Assembly (NCBI GenBank): GCA_046297395.1
Contig: JBKCNM010000093.1
Coordinates: 3,867 to 67,866 of the forward strand
Source of the DNA: JBEICQ01 sp046297395
GTDB lineage: Bacteria; Bacteroidota; Bacteroidia; UBA4408
Length of the DNA: 64,000 bases
Direction of reading: 5' to 3'
Shown: in pieces, positions 1 through 7,900 of the stretch
Numbering within the stretch: position 1 is the stretch's first letter
Layout of the letters: the number at the start of each line of letters is the position of its first letter
Notes under the pieces: generated by a model
Database searches by the model: none
What the model was told of the DNA's origin: nothing
What the model saw: the letters and a program-made list of their open reading frames with translations, nothing else
Position numbers and translations under genes: made by a program

Positions 1-1
1 C

Positions 2-331
2 CTGCTCAACACCGCTGACAGTTTTCCGAATCCGTCCTTACATTTCGGCAGAGGAAGATTAAATCTGGAGAAAGCCATGGCATGTGCCGGTTTATTGGGG
101 CTTGTGAATCCCGCAATCAGCAAGCAAAGCGAAAATCCTCTTGGGATCACTAACCAATCAAAACTAGGTATGCATTTGTATTTTTATTCTCTTCTGGGGC
201 AGTGCATGTATCATACCATTTTACCTCCGGGGGGTTCTCTTTTCTACAACACTCTTCATCTCCCTGATGGGATTTATATTCTTCGATCCGGACATTCCCG
301 GGGACTAAAAATTTCCATCCACCATGGTTAA
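2..331 (+). CDS. C-terminal end of a secreted subtilisin-like (S8) protease candidate with T9SS type A-like tail (partial)
   Basis: The frame is open from base 2, so the gene starts left of the window; only the last 109 residues are visible. The stretch GRGRLNLEKAM (about residues 16-26) resembles the end of S8 subtilisin catalytic domains, where a GxGRLNAxxA segment follows the last helix. The remaining roughly 80 residues look like a T9SS type A sorting domain: FYSLLGQ, a short beta region, then LPDGIYIL and a basic end. The usual YPNP segment is not clear, so the tail is divergent. An internal ATG at 77 would give an 84-residue protein but would cut the conserved segment, so I read it as part of the longer gene. 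The stop overlaps the start of queD (ATGGTTAA). The catalytic residues lie outside the window, so the protease call is inference. Confidence 0.55.
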   Translation: MLNTADSFPNPSLHFGRGRLNLEKAMACAGLLGLVNPAISKQSENPLGITNQSKLGMHLYFYSLLGQCMYHTILPPGGSLFYNTLHLPDGIYILRSGHSRGLKISIHHG

Positions 332-683
332 AATTTACAAAGAATTTGTTTTTGATTCAGCCCACTTTTTACCCAATGTTGCGGAAGGACATCCTTGCAG
401 GCACATGCATGGGCATACCTATAGAATGAAAATATGGCTTTCAGGAGAACCAGATCCACAAACCGGCTGGTTAATGGATTTCGGGGATTTGAAAAAGCAA
501 GTTCAACCATTACTTACACTTATGGACCACAGGGTGTTGAATGAAATATCCGGGCTTGAAAATCCAACGGCTGAAAATATTTCCATTTGGGTTTGGCAAA
601 AATTAAAACCCTTATTACCTTCACTTGCTCAAGTAGAAATACATGAAACCCCAACATCAGGAGTAATTTATGAAGGAAATTAA
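324..683 (+). CDS. queD: QueD-like 6-carboxy-5,6,7,8-tetrahydropterin synthase
   Basis: A 119-residue cytosolic enzyme of the 6-pyruvoyltetrahydropterin synthase/QueD family. QueD turns 7,8-dihydroneopterin triphosphate into 6-carboxytetrahydropterin, the second step of queuosine (preQ0) synthesis. Length matches the bacterial family (about 120). Expected zinc ligands are visible: His14 in SAHF, and His29 and His31 in HMHGH. Cys25 is at the catalytic cysteine position, Asp68-His69 (LMDHR) gives the catalytic pair, and Glu108 in HETPTSG is the pterin-anchoring glutamate. The start overlaps the stop of the preceding gene, and its own end overlaps the TPR gene by 14 bases, so the three are probably co-transcribed. 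No other queuosine gene is in the window. A PTPS-like role in pterin metabolism is the alternative; the CxxxHGH pattern favours QueD. Confidence 0.9.
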   Translation: MVKIYKEFVFDSAHFLPNVAEGHPCRHMHGHTYRMKIWLSGEPDPQTGWLMDFGDLKKQVQPLLTLMDHRVLNEISGLENPTAENISIWVWQKLKPLLPSLAQVEIHETPTSGVIYEGN

Positions 684-1380
684 AAACATATTCCTGCTTT
701 TCATCTGCATTCCGGCATTTTTGTTTGCCCAATCACCCAAAGATTTGATTGAAACCGGTAAGGCACACCTGGAAAGCGGAAAACTTAAACAGGCTCACCT
801 CTCCTTTGTAAAAGCACAGAAAATGAATGCATCCGATTACGACGCATTCTTTTTGGATGGTGTTACGCTCTATCGTATGGCTAATTACAACAGGTCTCTG
901 GGGGCGCTTAAAAAAGCCAGAAAAATCAATCCCAATGCTGCTGATCTCGATTTTTATACCGGACAGTGTTACCTCAAAAAGAGATTCAAAAGAACATCAT
1001 TGATTTTTTTTAACAATGCCATTCAAAAAGATAGTTCAAAGGCTGAATATTTTCATAGCAAAGGCCTGGCCCTATATCGTCGAAAGAAATACAATGATGC
1101 GCTCAAAGAGTTCTACACAGCAACATTGAAATCAAAACCCTTGAGAGAATCCTTTCTCTATTTAGGCCTGAGCAACAACAGAATGAAAAAATATACAGCA
1201 GCAATTGATGATTTCACAACATGTATTGAGAGATATCCCGACTATGGCCTCGCTTTTTTTAACAGGGGGATACTCAAAATAAAAGTGGATGATGAGGTTG
1301 GTGCCTGTCAGGATCTTGATGAAGCACTCAAGTTGAACTATCAGCGCGCAAATAAGAAGCTGAATAAATATTGCCGTTGA
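670..1380 (+). CDS. Secreted tetratricopeptide-repeat protein
   Basis: A 236-residue protein with an N-terminal signal peptide (hydrophobic stretch of residues 6-18, likely cleavage after FLFA at about 20), so it acts in the periplasm or at the envelope. The rest is built from about five to six TPR units (roughly residues 22-225) with the usual pattern: a small residue at 8, Ala/Gly at 20, Pro near the end (KINPNAAD, RYPDYGLAF). TPR arrays are protein-binding scaffolds, and no enzyme motif is present. It overlaps queD by 14 bases, suggesting translational coupling, though a functional link to queuosine is not evident. It ends 2 bases before the convergent PorP/SprF-like gene. The partner is unknown. 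Confidence 0.8.
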   Translation: MKEIKNIFLLFICIPAFLFAQSPKDLIETGKAHLESGKLKQAHLSFVKAQKMNASDYDAFFLDGVTLYRMANYNRSLGALKKARKINPNAADLDFYTGQCYLKKRFKRTSLIFFNNAIQKDSSKAEYFHSKGLALYRRKKYNDALKEFYTATLKSKPLRESFLYLGLSNNRMKKYTAAIDDFTTCIERYPDYGLAFFNRGILKIKVDDEVGACQDLDEALKLNYQRANKKLNKYCR

Positions 1381-1382
1381 TT

Positions 1383-2360
1383 TTATTTGAAAGCAGGACA
1401 ATCTGTTTGGCTTGGCAAAACATCCTTTTGGCAAAACTTATAGCTGAAAACAATTTCGTGTGTGTTTGCGCTCACCATTCTCACTTTTGATAAGGTATAG
1501 TCAAAGCTGTATCCAATATTGATCACATCATTTGTCCATCGGATATAGGAGCCAACGCAATCGCTGATACTGCGATAAAAAATGCCCAACTCAAATTGCT
1601 TTTCATAGGTTGCGGCAAATGTTCCGGTAACTGATGGCATCCCATAAGCAGCCCACATCAGGTGTATGGAGGGCGTAAAGGTTACTACCAAGCTTTCTTT
1701 TGAAAAAGTTTTACCTGCAGTCAGTAAGATGTGTCTACCATAATTCGCGTTGGGACTTTTAGTGGCATCGGAAAGGCTATTTCCCAATGCTTTTTTTAGA
1801 CTCAGTCCGATAAAATGATCGGGAGAGTATAGCAGTACGCCAGGATTCAGATCAGGAAAGATTAATGCCTGCCCTGAAGAGGCAAGCGCAGGATCATTGA
1901 TTCCATTATTAACGGCGTTGAACTTATCTGTTTGCAGAGAATATTGAACTATTCCGGCAAACAGGCCTGCGGAAAGATAAGTGTTCCCAGCAATAGGCAC
2001 ATGATAAGCATAAGAAAGAAACAATCCCGTTTGTCTAATGGGCCCGGCAACGCCGGTAAGGTCATTTTCAAGAAGAAACCCAATGCCATGGCGGGTTTTA
2101 CGCCAAACCTTTTTTTTGTGTTTAAGCAAAAGATTCATGCTTAAGATGGTTGTTTTTGGTGCTCCCTCAAAGCCCACCCATTGTGTGCGATATCCCAGTC
2201 TGAAATCCGTGCAGCCATAACTACCTGCTGCCGCCGGATTCAAGGCATAATAGTTCAATTGATATTGGGAATACTGAGCGATTTGCTGGGCATCAGAAAC
2301 AAGTCCATGCCATACAAAGGCTGAGAAAAAAATTAATATAAGATAGCCTTTTCTGGTCAT
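1383..2360 (-). CDS. PorP/SprF family type IX secretion system membrane protein
   Basis: A 325-residue outer-membrane beta-barrel candidate of the PorP/SprF family. These proteins accompany large T9SS cargo and help it reach or attach to the surface; SprF does this for the SprB adhesin in Flavobacterium gliding. Visible marks are a signal peptide (residues 1-24, ending SDAQ), the family's opening YSQYQLNYYALNPAAAG, and GYRTQWVGFEGAP, followed by alternating strands to the C-terminus. The frame can be extended upstream to 2480, but the start at 2360 gives a proper signal peptide and an ATGA overlap with the stop of the adhesin-like gene upstream (2357-4321). The direct coupling supports a cargo/partner pair. 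Confidence 0.9.
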   Translation of the reverse strand: MTRKGYLILIFFSAFVWHGLVSDAQQIAQYSQYQLNYYALNPAAAGSYGCTDFRLGYRTQWVGFEGAPKTTILSMNLLLKHKKKVWRKTRHGIGFLLENDLTGVAGPIRQTGLFLSYAYHVPIAGNTYLSAGLFAGIVQYSLQTDKFNAVNNGINDPALASSGQALIFPDLNPGVLLYSPDHFIGLSLKKALGNSLSDATKSPNANYGRHILLTAGKTFSKESLVVTFTPSIHLMWAAYGMPSVTGTFAATYEKQFELGIFYRSISDCVGSYIRWTNDVINIGYSFDYTLSKVRMVSANTHEIVFSYKFCQKDVLPSQTDCPAFK

Positions 2361-4321
2361 TTCACAATGGTTACAGTTCCTGAATGGTAATAGTTTTTCT
2401 CGTCGCCCGAAAAATTGTATTTTATCACATAATAGTAAACCGCAACAGGCAATGGCAGGCCATTGAAAGTACCATCCCATTCCTGACCGGATTCATATCC
2501 GTCGCTGTGAAAAATTTTTGAACCCCAACGGTCAAAAACATCAACCACAATATTTTCAAATCGAGATGTATTAAGAATTTGCCAAACATCGTTTACACCA
2601 TCCTGATTCGGCGTAAAAACATTTATCGGTGTGATGTATTTATTCACTTTCACCACCACTTCGTCAATACAAAAGCAGCCGTTAGGATAGGTGACGAACA
2701 TGTTGTATTTCGTCTCTGTTTTAGGGGATACAAAGGGGTTGCCTGAACTTGGATCAGAAATGTCTGTGGAGGGTGTCCAACTGATGAGTGAACCCGGAGG
2801 AACAACAGGAAAAAGAGCCACTGATTCGCCGATGAGAATGGTTTTGTCTTCACCTGCACTGCAATCTGTTGCAGTTTCGCTGGGAGTGAATCCAATCAAT
2901 CCGTCTGCGTTTGCGGAACAACCATTGGCGTCTATCACCGTGGCGGAATAAGTTCCTGAGACAAGCGAAGTAAACAAACCTGTACTATTTGTTTCCCCAC
3001 CGGCCAGGCTGATTTGGTAGGGAGCAGTTCCTCCTAAAGCAATGAATTTTATTGAACCTGAGTTACCTAGACAATTCGCATTGGCAGTTGATTGAACAAA
3101 TAAAACCGGAGGCGAATTTTCAATCACCGTAACCTTGTCAACATACACGCAACCATTGCCATTATTATCTCTTAACTCAATGGTGTAGGTACCTGCAGAG
3201 AGATTGTTAAACACTCCTGAAACAGATGTTTGGGCGGTTCCAGGAGGTGGAACAAGGGTATAGGTAATTCCGGCAGTTGCACCGATAATTGAGTTTAGCG
3301 GATAGAAAATTCTTCCGTCCGATCCCCTGCATGCAGCCATCAAAGAAGAGCCTGTTGCTGATTGTATACCTGAGTTTGCACTCACAAAAACCACGATTGT
3401 ACTGTCGCATATGCCATCGCTGATGGTAATCTGATAGGTGCCTGCAATGAGGTTGTTGAATGCAGGATTGTTTGTTTCAGGACCACCATTAAGGGCGTAG
3501 GTGAAACTTCCTGTTCCTCCACTCACATTGTTAAGTTGAATGGATCCATTTGCTAGATTACAATCAGCTGCACCGGAAAAAGCTGTGTATGTAATGAGGC
3601 TATCCGTACTGATGGTGGCTTGTCTGCTAATACTGCATCCCAAGGCATTGATGATGTTCACTGTATATGTACCGGGATTTAATCCTGAAAATACAGCATT
3701 CGATCCGGGAGGCCCTGCATTGAGGGAGTATTGATAGGGTTGTTCACCAAGGAAAACATCTGTTACACTAATTTGTGCTTTGTAATTACATACCGGATTT
3801 AATAGATCCAGTTTTGCCGTTGGAGTAATGGCGCCTCCTGATGCGCTTGCAGAAAAGTCACAAACCGAAGGAACTGTTCCGGTATCACCACATACGAGAA
3901 CATACAAGCGTGTACCTGCGGAAAGACCTGAGAGTGATAAGCTGTCACCCGCATTTATATTTGCATCGCAGAGGAGTTCGTTGAATGGATTTGCACAAGA
4001 CAAGGCCGCAAAAATACTTGCACGCAAAACAGGTGTACCACTGATTGCATTGATGTTGTTGAATGAAATGTGGACAGATCCTGTGTCATTTACAATGGTG
4101 GTTGTGAACCAAACTCCGTCCAGAGGATTCGCAAGACAGGCGGGAATGACATTAAAATCGGTTGTTGCGTTTTGGGTTGAAGCATTTACCGTTGTGCCAT
4201 GACAAAGTGCAAGTGCACCCGCACAATCGTCATTAGCTGGCGTTTGTGCAGGCAAAATACCGGAAATTAAAACCAGCAATAGGGTGAAATAAAGGAAAAG
4301 GCCCGCCGGTGTTTTTTTCAT
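2357..4321 (-). CDS. SprB-repeat surface protein with T9SS type B (gliding motility-associated) C-terminal domain
   Basis: A 654-residue secreted protein. It has a signal peptide (residues 1-26, ending LPAQ) and an N-terminal domain of about 150 residues. Several SprB-like repeats of about 80 residues follow, recognised by recurring GLxxGTYxxxIxDxxGC segments (for example FSGLNPGTYTVNIINALGC). The C-terminal type B sorting domain carries NVFTPNQDGVND, FDRWG and WDGTFNG. It should be exported by the T9SS and attached or released at the cell surface, as an adhesin or motility protein. The stop overlaps the ATG of the PorP/SprF-like gene, as in known cargo/partner operons. It is much smaller than SprB (thousands of residues), so its role may be adhesion rather than gliding. 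Confidence 0.88.
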   Translation of the reverse strand: MKKTPAGLFLYFTLLLVLISGILPAQTPANDDCAGALALCHGTTVNASTQNATTDFNVIPACLANPLDGVWFTTTIVNDTGSVHISFNNINAISGTPVLRASIFAALSCANPFNELLCDANINAGDSLSLSGLSAGTRLYVLVCGDTGTVPSVCDFSASASGGAITPTAKLDLLNPVCNYKAQISVTDVFLGEQPYQYSLNAGPPGSNAVFSGLNPGTYTVNIINALGCSISRQATISTDSLITYTAFSGAADCNLANGSIQLNNVSGGTGSFTYALNGGPETNNPAFNNLIAGTYQITISDGICDSTIVVFVSANSGIQSATGSSLMAACRGSDGRIFYPLNSIIGATAGITYTLVPPPGTAQTSVSGVFNNLSAGTYTIELRDNNGNGCVYVDKVTVIENSPPVLFVQSTANANCLGNSGSIKFIALGGTAPYQISLAGGETNSTGLFTSLVSGTYSATVIDANGCSANADGLIGFTPSETATDCSAGEDKTILIGESVALFPVVPPGSLISWTPSTDISDPSSGNPFVSPKTETKYNMFVTYPNGCFCIDEVVVKVNKYITPINVFTPNQDGVNDVWQILNTSRFENIVVDVFDRWGSKIFHSDGYESGQEWDGTFNGLPLPVAVYYYVIKYNFSGDEKNYYHSGTVTIVK

Positions 4322-4402
4322 TTGGAAAGTAAAGTTGAGGTAAATGCCCTTGACTGATTTAAAAATGATAAAAAATTTTCAACAAACCCAATTTAATAAG
4401 TA

Positions 4403-5437
4403 TTAGTTGAAAATAATCTGCTCCGCTTGTTTGTGAACAACCTCTCCAATGCACACTGGAGCATTATATCCATTAGTTATCATCATCTCTTCAATGGTCT
4501 TCTCCGCATAGGAAGAGGCAGTAAACAACAAGGGACCATTGGTCTGAGGATCACAGTAAACCAGAAAATCTAGTCCCTCCAATCCTTTGACATGTCCCTG
4601 AATGGCTTTCAGATTATTGGTGGTAATGTCGGGATATATCATCGATCTTACACACTCTTCAGCACCCTTGAGCAAAGGGATCGCACTCTTTTTTACCAAG
4701 GCTGAAAGCCCTGCTCCCTCCATCATCTCCATTAGATGTCCGCATAGTCCAAATCCTGTTACATCGGTCATCGCATGTACTTCTTCGGAATCCGCTAAAA
4801 GACTGCCTTCTGCATTCAGATGTTTCATTGATTGCATCCAAGCCTCAGTCCATTCGGATTTAATTTGTCCCCGTTTATAGGCTGCTGATAATAATCCACT
4901 TCCCAGTGCTCTGCTTAAGTAGATTTTATCTCCGATTTGTGCAGTGCTGTTTTTTTTGAGTTTTTTTTCTGTTACCCATCCATTCACGCAAAGTCCAAAA
5001 AACAATTCTTTTGATTCTATTGTATGTCCTCCTGCAAGAGCTACGCCTGCATTCGCACACACCTGCGATGCAGCGCCTAAAATTTGATTCGCAATAACAG
5101 AAGGAATTTGTCCTGAAGGCCAGCCGAGCACAGCCAGTGCCAGAAAAGGTTTTCCGCCCATAGCAAATACATCGCTCAGGGCATTGCATGAGGCGATGAT
5201 GCCGTAGTCGGAAGCATCATCCACCATGGGTGTAAAAAAATCTACGGTGCTGATTAAACACATGCCGGAGTCGGTTCTCACCACCGCTGCATCATCGGAG
5301 GTATGATTACCAACCAGCAAGTTGGTAAATGTTTCCGGAGAAACAGAAAGCCCTTGCAGCATTTCTGAGAGAGCGGCTTTTGGCAATTTACATCCGCATC
5401 CTGATGATTTGCTGTATGTGGTTAAAGCAATATCCAA
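4403..5437 (-). CDS. selD: Selenide, water dikinase (selenophosphate synthetase)
   Basis: A 344-residue cytosolic enzyme that makes selenophosphate from selenide and ATP, the selenium donor for selenocysteine and for 2-selenouridine in tRNA. The N-terminus has SSGCGCK: Cys14 matches the catalytic Cys17 of E. coli SelD and Lys17 matches Lys20. Both positions around the active site are TGC/TGT, so this is a cysteine form, not a selenoprotein. ATP-binding aspartates are present in SDDAAV, STVDFFTP and DVTGFGLCGH, and the AIRS-type two-domain length fits. It starts 1 base from the DUF420 gene stop, so it is likely the last gene of the oxidase operon. No selA, selB, selC or mnmH is in the window. 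Confidence 0.93.
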   Translation of the reverse strand: MDIALTTYSKSSGCGCKLPKAALSEMLQGLSVSPETFTNLLVGNHTSDDAAVVRTDSGMCLISTVDFFTPMVDDASDYGIIASCNALSDVFAMGGKPFLALAVLGWPSGQIPSVIANQILGAASQVCANAGVALAGGHTIESKELFFGLCVNGWVTEKKLKKNSTAQIGDKIYLSRALGSGLLSAAYKRGQIKSEWTEAWMQSMKHLNAEGSLLADSEEVHAMTDVTGFGLCGHLMEMMEGAGLSALVKKSAIPLLKGAEECVRSMIYPDITTNNLKAIQGHVKGLEGLDFLVYCDPQTNGPLLFTASSYAEKTIEEMMITNGYNAPVCIGEVVHKQAEQIIFN

Positions 5438-5438
5438 C

Positions 5439-5972
5439 TTATTGGTAATACGGGCTGATCATGAGATATACTACCGGGCCGGTAATCGCAACATAGAGCC
5501 ATACAGGCCATGTAATACGCGCCAGCTTTCGGTGTTTGTCAATCTCACCGGCAAGTGCACGATAGGCCGTAAACAGAATGAAAGGAAGAATAACAGCAGC
5601 CAAAAAAATATGTGTTACAAGTATAATATAATACACCATTTTAATGGTTCCTGTCCCGCCGAAGGTGGTTTCGCCTGCCAGTAGGTGATGGATAATATAG
5701 GATACCAAAAACAAGATGGAAAGCACCAGTGACCCCAGCATCAATTGCTTGTGCTGTTCAACTTTTTTCTGTTTGATTGCCAACAATGCCAGCACAAGAA
5801 GCACAGCAATCAAGCCATTGATACAGGCATTGATTTTTGCAAAAATATGCACATCAAATCCTGGATTGATATCCAGTTTTACCCTGCCCAGTATCACTAC
5901 TGCTGCAAAAACTACAAAGGAAAAAATGCCGATATACCATCGGGCTTTCGATTCATTTGCTTGAATTTTCAT
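5439..5972 (-). CDS. DUF420 family membrane protein
   Basis: A 177-residue membrane protein with about five transmembrane segments (near residues 12-30, 48-66, 78-96, 112-135, 152-172). It matches the DUF420 family (YozB/CtaM type) by length, by the LIIHHLLAG-like histidine pair in the third segment (YIIHHLLAGET), and by its place after the oxidase genes. Bacillus and Staphylococcus relatives (CtaM) are needed for maturation of haem-copper oxidases, which fits here by analogy only. The start codon lies inside the end of the SCO-like gene (20-base overlap). The His-His pair could bind a metal or haem; that is inference. Confidence 0.85.
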   Translation of the reverse strand: MKIQANESKARWYIGIFSFVVFAAVVILGRVKLDINPGFDVHIFAKINACINGLIAVLLVLALLAIKQKKVEQHKQLMLGSLVLSILFLVSYIIHHLLAGETTFGGTGTIKMVYYIILVTHIFLAAVILPFILFTAYRALAGEIDKHRKLARITWPVWLYVAITGPVVYLMISPYYQ

Positions 5973-6651
5973 GATGATTCATGTTGAATTTATACTCTCC
6001 GTTTAATACCACAATTTCATTCATCAGGTTGTTCACAGACACCACTGAAGAAGCTTCGTAAATGCCTCTGAGCATTCCATGATGATCAACCAGAAACAAG
6101 TGCATATACAAACTATCTGCAGTGATTCCGCTAATGAGTTGCAGGGCATTTTTGAGCTCCTTGCGCTGTGCATCCTCCAAGTACAGATAATCCCATTTTT
6201 TTCCTTCGGCATGGGTTTCGTTACGGTATCGCTTTAGCAAGGATCTAGCATCTGTGGTATCAGGCAGGCTGAGCATTTTCAGTGGCTTGATATGCGAAAT
6301 TCTTTTTTGAATGCGAAAGAGATTTGCCGCTGCCATGGCACAAACTTTTCTATCTAATGAAGGCAATAAATGAATTACGATAAATTTATTTGAGGAACTG
6401 AAAGTATCGCCGTTGCTTAATTCTCCTTTTAACTCCGGCAGGGATGTAAAAACAGAATCACCGTTTTCTATTGCCAGGAATTTTCCGTAATGTTTCAAAG
6501 AAATAAACACCGGCTTTTCAAGTTGGGTAAAAGGTTTACGGATATAAAAAACATAAAAAAGAAGACAGAGTGCTGCCGGGACAATAAAAAAAAGAGGAAG
6601 CCAAACCCTGCTTCCTCTCTTTGTTTTTTTTACCTGCTGATTATTCTGCAT
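5953..6651 (-). CDS. SCO1/SenC-like membrane-anchored protein lacking the CxxxC copper site
   Basis: A 232-residue protein with one N-terminal membrane anchor (about residues 15-36) and a soluble periplasmic domain of about 190 residues. Position (after oxidase subunit IV, before DUF420) and layout match the SCO protein of Bacteroidota oxidase clusters, which normally delivers copper to subunit II through a CxxxC motif and a distant His. Here the copper-site region reads RKVCAMAAANLFRIQ, with a single cysteine, so canonical copper binding seems lost. The later LFLVDHHGMLRGIYEAS resembles the SCO segment ending in a Gly-x-Tyr near the C-terminal site. An ATG at 6666 is also possible; I prefer 6651 because GGTGG lies just upstream, but the choice is open. 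Confidence 0.65.
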   Translation of the reverse strand: MQNNQQVKKTKRGSRVWLPLFFIVPAALCLLFYVFYIRKPFTQLEKPVFISLKHYGKFLAIENGDSVFTSLPELKGELSNGDTFSSSNKFIVIHLLPSLDRKVCAMAAANLFRIQKRISHIKPLKMLSLPDTTDARSLLKRYRNETHAEGKKWDYLYLEDAQRKELKNALQLISGITADSLYMHLFLVDHHGMLRGIYEASSVVSVNNLMNEIVVLNGEYKFNMNHHENSSK

Positions 6652-7081
6652 GACCACCTGCGGCATGTCTTGCTTTTACTTCATTCTGCTGATCGATGAT
6701 ATTTTGGTCTATCACATAGCGATAATCCTTTGAGTAGGAACCTTCACTAAGGTCAACCAGGGCCACGAGATACAACACAAATACAATAAAAGGTACAAGC
6801 ACAAGATAGCGGAATACCTTTACCTCATCTCCAAGGTGCATGAATGAGAGTACAATATAGGCTGCTTTAAGGACGGTGAAACCGATGAACAATACCTTGA
6901 TAAGCAGGGTTCCGTTGATGTGCCAGTCCTCTGCCTTAAAACCAATCCATAGTTCAATCAGGGTGATGGCAAGCATGATCCAGAAAACATTCCAAAGCTT
7001 GCGGCGAATTTTTTTACCGGCCTCTTCTGAGTGAATGGCCATGTGCTCATAGCTGGGAAAACCGTCGTTGAATTCAGACAT
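6641..7081 (-). CDS. ctaF: Cytochrome c oxidase subunit IV (caa3-type, CtaF-like)
   Basis: A 146-residue protein with three transmembrane helices (about residues 28-48, 58-80, 90-110) and the family signature AAYIVLSFMHLGDE at the end of the second helix. It belongs to the small subunit IV family (COX4_pro type), which assists assembly and stability of haem-copper oxidases in the inner membrane. It lies 12 bases downstream of subunit III and overlaps the SCO-like gene, so it is part of one transcript. The His-rich C-terminus (HAAGGHAE) is typical of the phylum. Confidence 0.9.
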   Translation of the reverse strand: MSEFNDGFPSYEHMAIHSEEAGKKIRRKLWNVFWIMLAITLIELWIGFKAEDWHINGTLLIKVLFIGFTVLKAAYIVLSFMHLGDEVKVFRYLVLVPFIVFVLYLVALVDLSEGSYSKDYRYVIDQNIIDQQNEVKARHAAGGHAE

Positions 7082-7093
7082 GATTTGGTTTTT

Positions 7094-7807
7094 TTAGAGT
7101 AAGTAAAAGAAGGTGAAAACGAATACCCAAACAAGGTCAACAAAATGCCAGTAGAGGCCTACTTTTTCAACCATTTCGTAATGTCCTCTGCGGGTATAAG
7201 TATCGTTGAGCACATTGATGAAGATAATTGCATTTAAAACCACACCGCTAAATACATGCGTTCCATGAAAGCCTGTGATGAAGAAGAAAAAGTCTCCGAA
7301 TACGGGAAGTCCGTATTCATTGTATGTGAGGTTTGCTCCGTGCACAACTACATCTTTCCATTGACCATCCACGAGGATGTTGCGCACAGCACCTTTTTCG
7401 GTTCCTTCAATGAAATGATACCACTCCCATGCCTGAGAGCCCACAAAAGCCAAACCGCCGATGATGGTGAGAAACATCCAGATACTTACTCCGCGTTTAT
7501 CGTTGCGGTGTCCTGCTTCTACGGCAAGTACCATAGTTACTGAGGACATAATCAGGATAAAGGTCATCAAGCCCACATAGGCCAATGGAATATGTCCTTC
7601 ATAGAAAGGAAAATGGGTGAAAACCTCTCCCGGGTTTGGCCACAAATCAGAGAACTTGTGCCTCATGAAGCCATAGGCAGCGAGGAGTCCTGAAAATGTG
7701 AAGGCATCGGAGATGAGAAAAAACCACATCATCATTTTGCCATAACTTACACCGAAAGGGGAAACCCCTCCTTTCCAGTGTGCTTCTACTGCTGAATGTC
7801 CAGCCAT
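7094..7807 (-). CDS. ctaE: Cytochrome c oxidase subunit III
   Basis: A 237-residue inner-membrane protein with about five transmembrane helices, the short form of haem-copper oxidase subunit III. Visible family segments are MWFFLISDAFTFSGLL, GSQAWEWYHF, FFFITGFHGTHVFSG and the ending GLYWHFVDLVWVFVFTFFYLL in two parts. Subunit III flanks the catalytic subunit I and supports oxygen and proton supply. The frame continues upstream to 7864, but a promoter-like TTG-N20-TATTTTTG sits at 7828-7858 and residues from 7807 (MAGHSAVEAHWKGG) match the family start, so I use 7807. Subunits I and II are not upstream: the neighbouring gene encodes a VOC protein. Confidence 0.93.
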   Translation of the reverse strand: MAGHSAVEAHWKGGVSPFGVSYGKMMMWFFLISDAFTFSGLLAAYGFMRHKFSDLWPNPGEVFTHFPFYEGHIPLAYVGLMTFILIMSSVTMVLAVEAGHRNDKRGVSIWMFLTIIGGLAFVGSQAWEWYHFIEGTEKGAVRNILVDGQWKDVVVHGANLTYNEYGLPVFGDFFFFITGFHGTHVFSGVVLNAIIFINVLNDTYTRRGHYEMVEKVGLYWHFVDLVWVFVFTFFYLL

Positions 7808-7827
7808 AAATGAATTTTGAATCCGGG

Positions 7828-7858
7828 CAAAAATAGGGTTGCCATTTGGCTTATGCAA
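7828..7858 (-). promoter_or_regulatory. Promoter candidate for the oxidase/selD operon
   Basis: On the minus strand TTG (7858-7856), a 20-base spacer, then TATTTTTG (7835-7828) fit the Bacteroidota consensus TTG-N17-23-TAnnTTTG. The start codon at 7807 follows about 20 bases later. Transcription from here would cover subunit III, subunit IV, the SCO-like gene, DUF420 and selD. Confidence 0.5.
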
Positions 7859-7900
7859 GCACAAAACCCATAAACCGGTATTTTTTTTTCACAGGGTTTT

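Noticed and set aside
1383..2480. Longer start for the PorP/SprF-like gene at 2480
   Set aside because: The extra 40 residues overlap the adhesin gene in another frame and hide the signal peptide; ATGA coupling supports 2360.
4403..5437. SelD as a selenocysteine protein
   Set aside because: The catalytic position is TGC (Cys14), with no in-frame TGA.
5322..5684. 120-residue plus-strand frame opposite selD and DUF420
   Set aside because: Crosses two well-supported minus-strand genes; composition not protein-like.
7094..7864. Longer start for subunit III at 7864
   Set aside because: The promoter-like boxes at 7828-7858 fall inside the extension and the family N-terminus starts at 7807.
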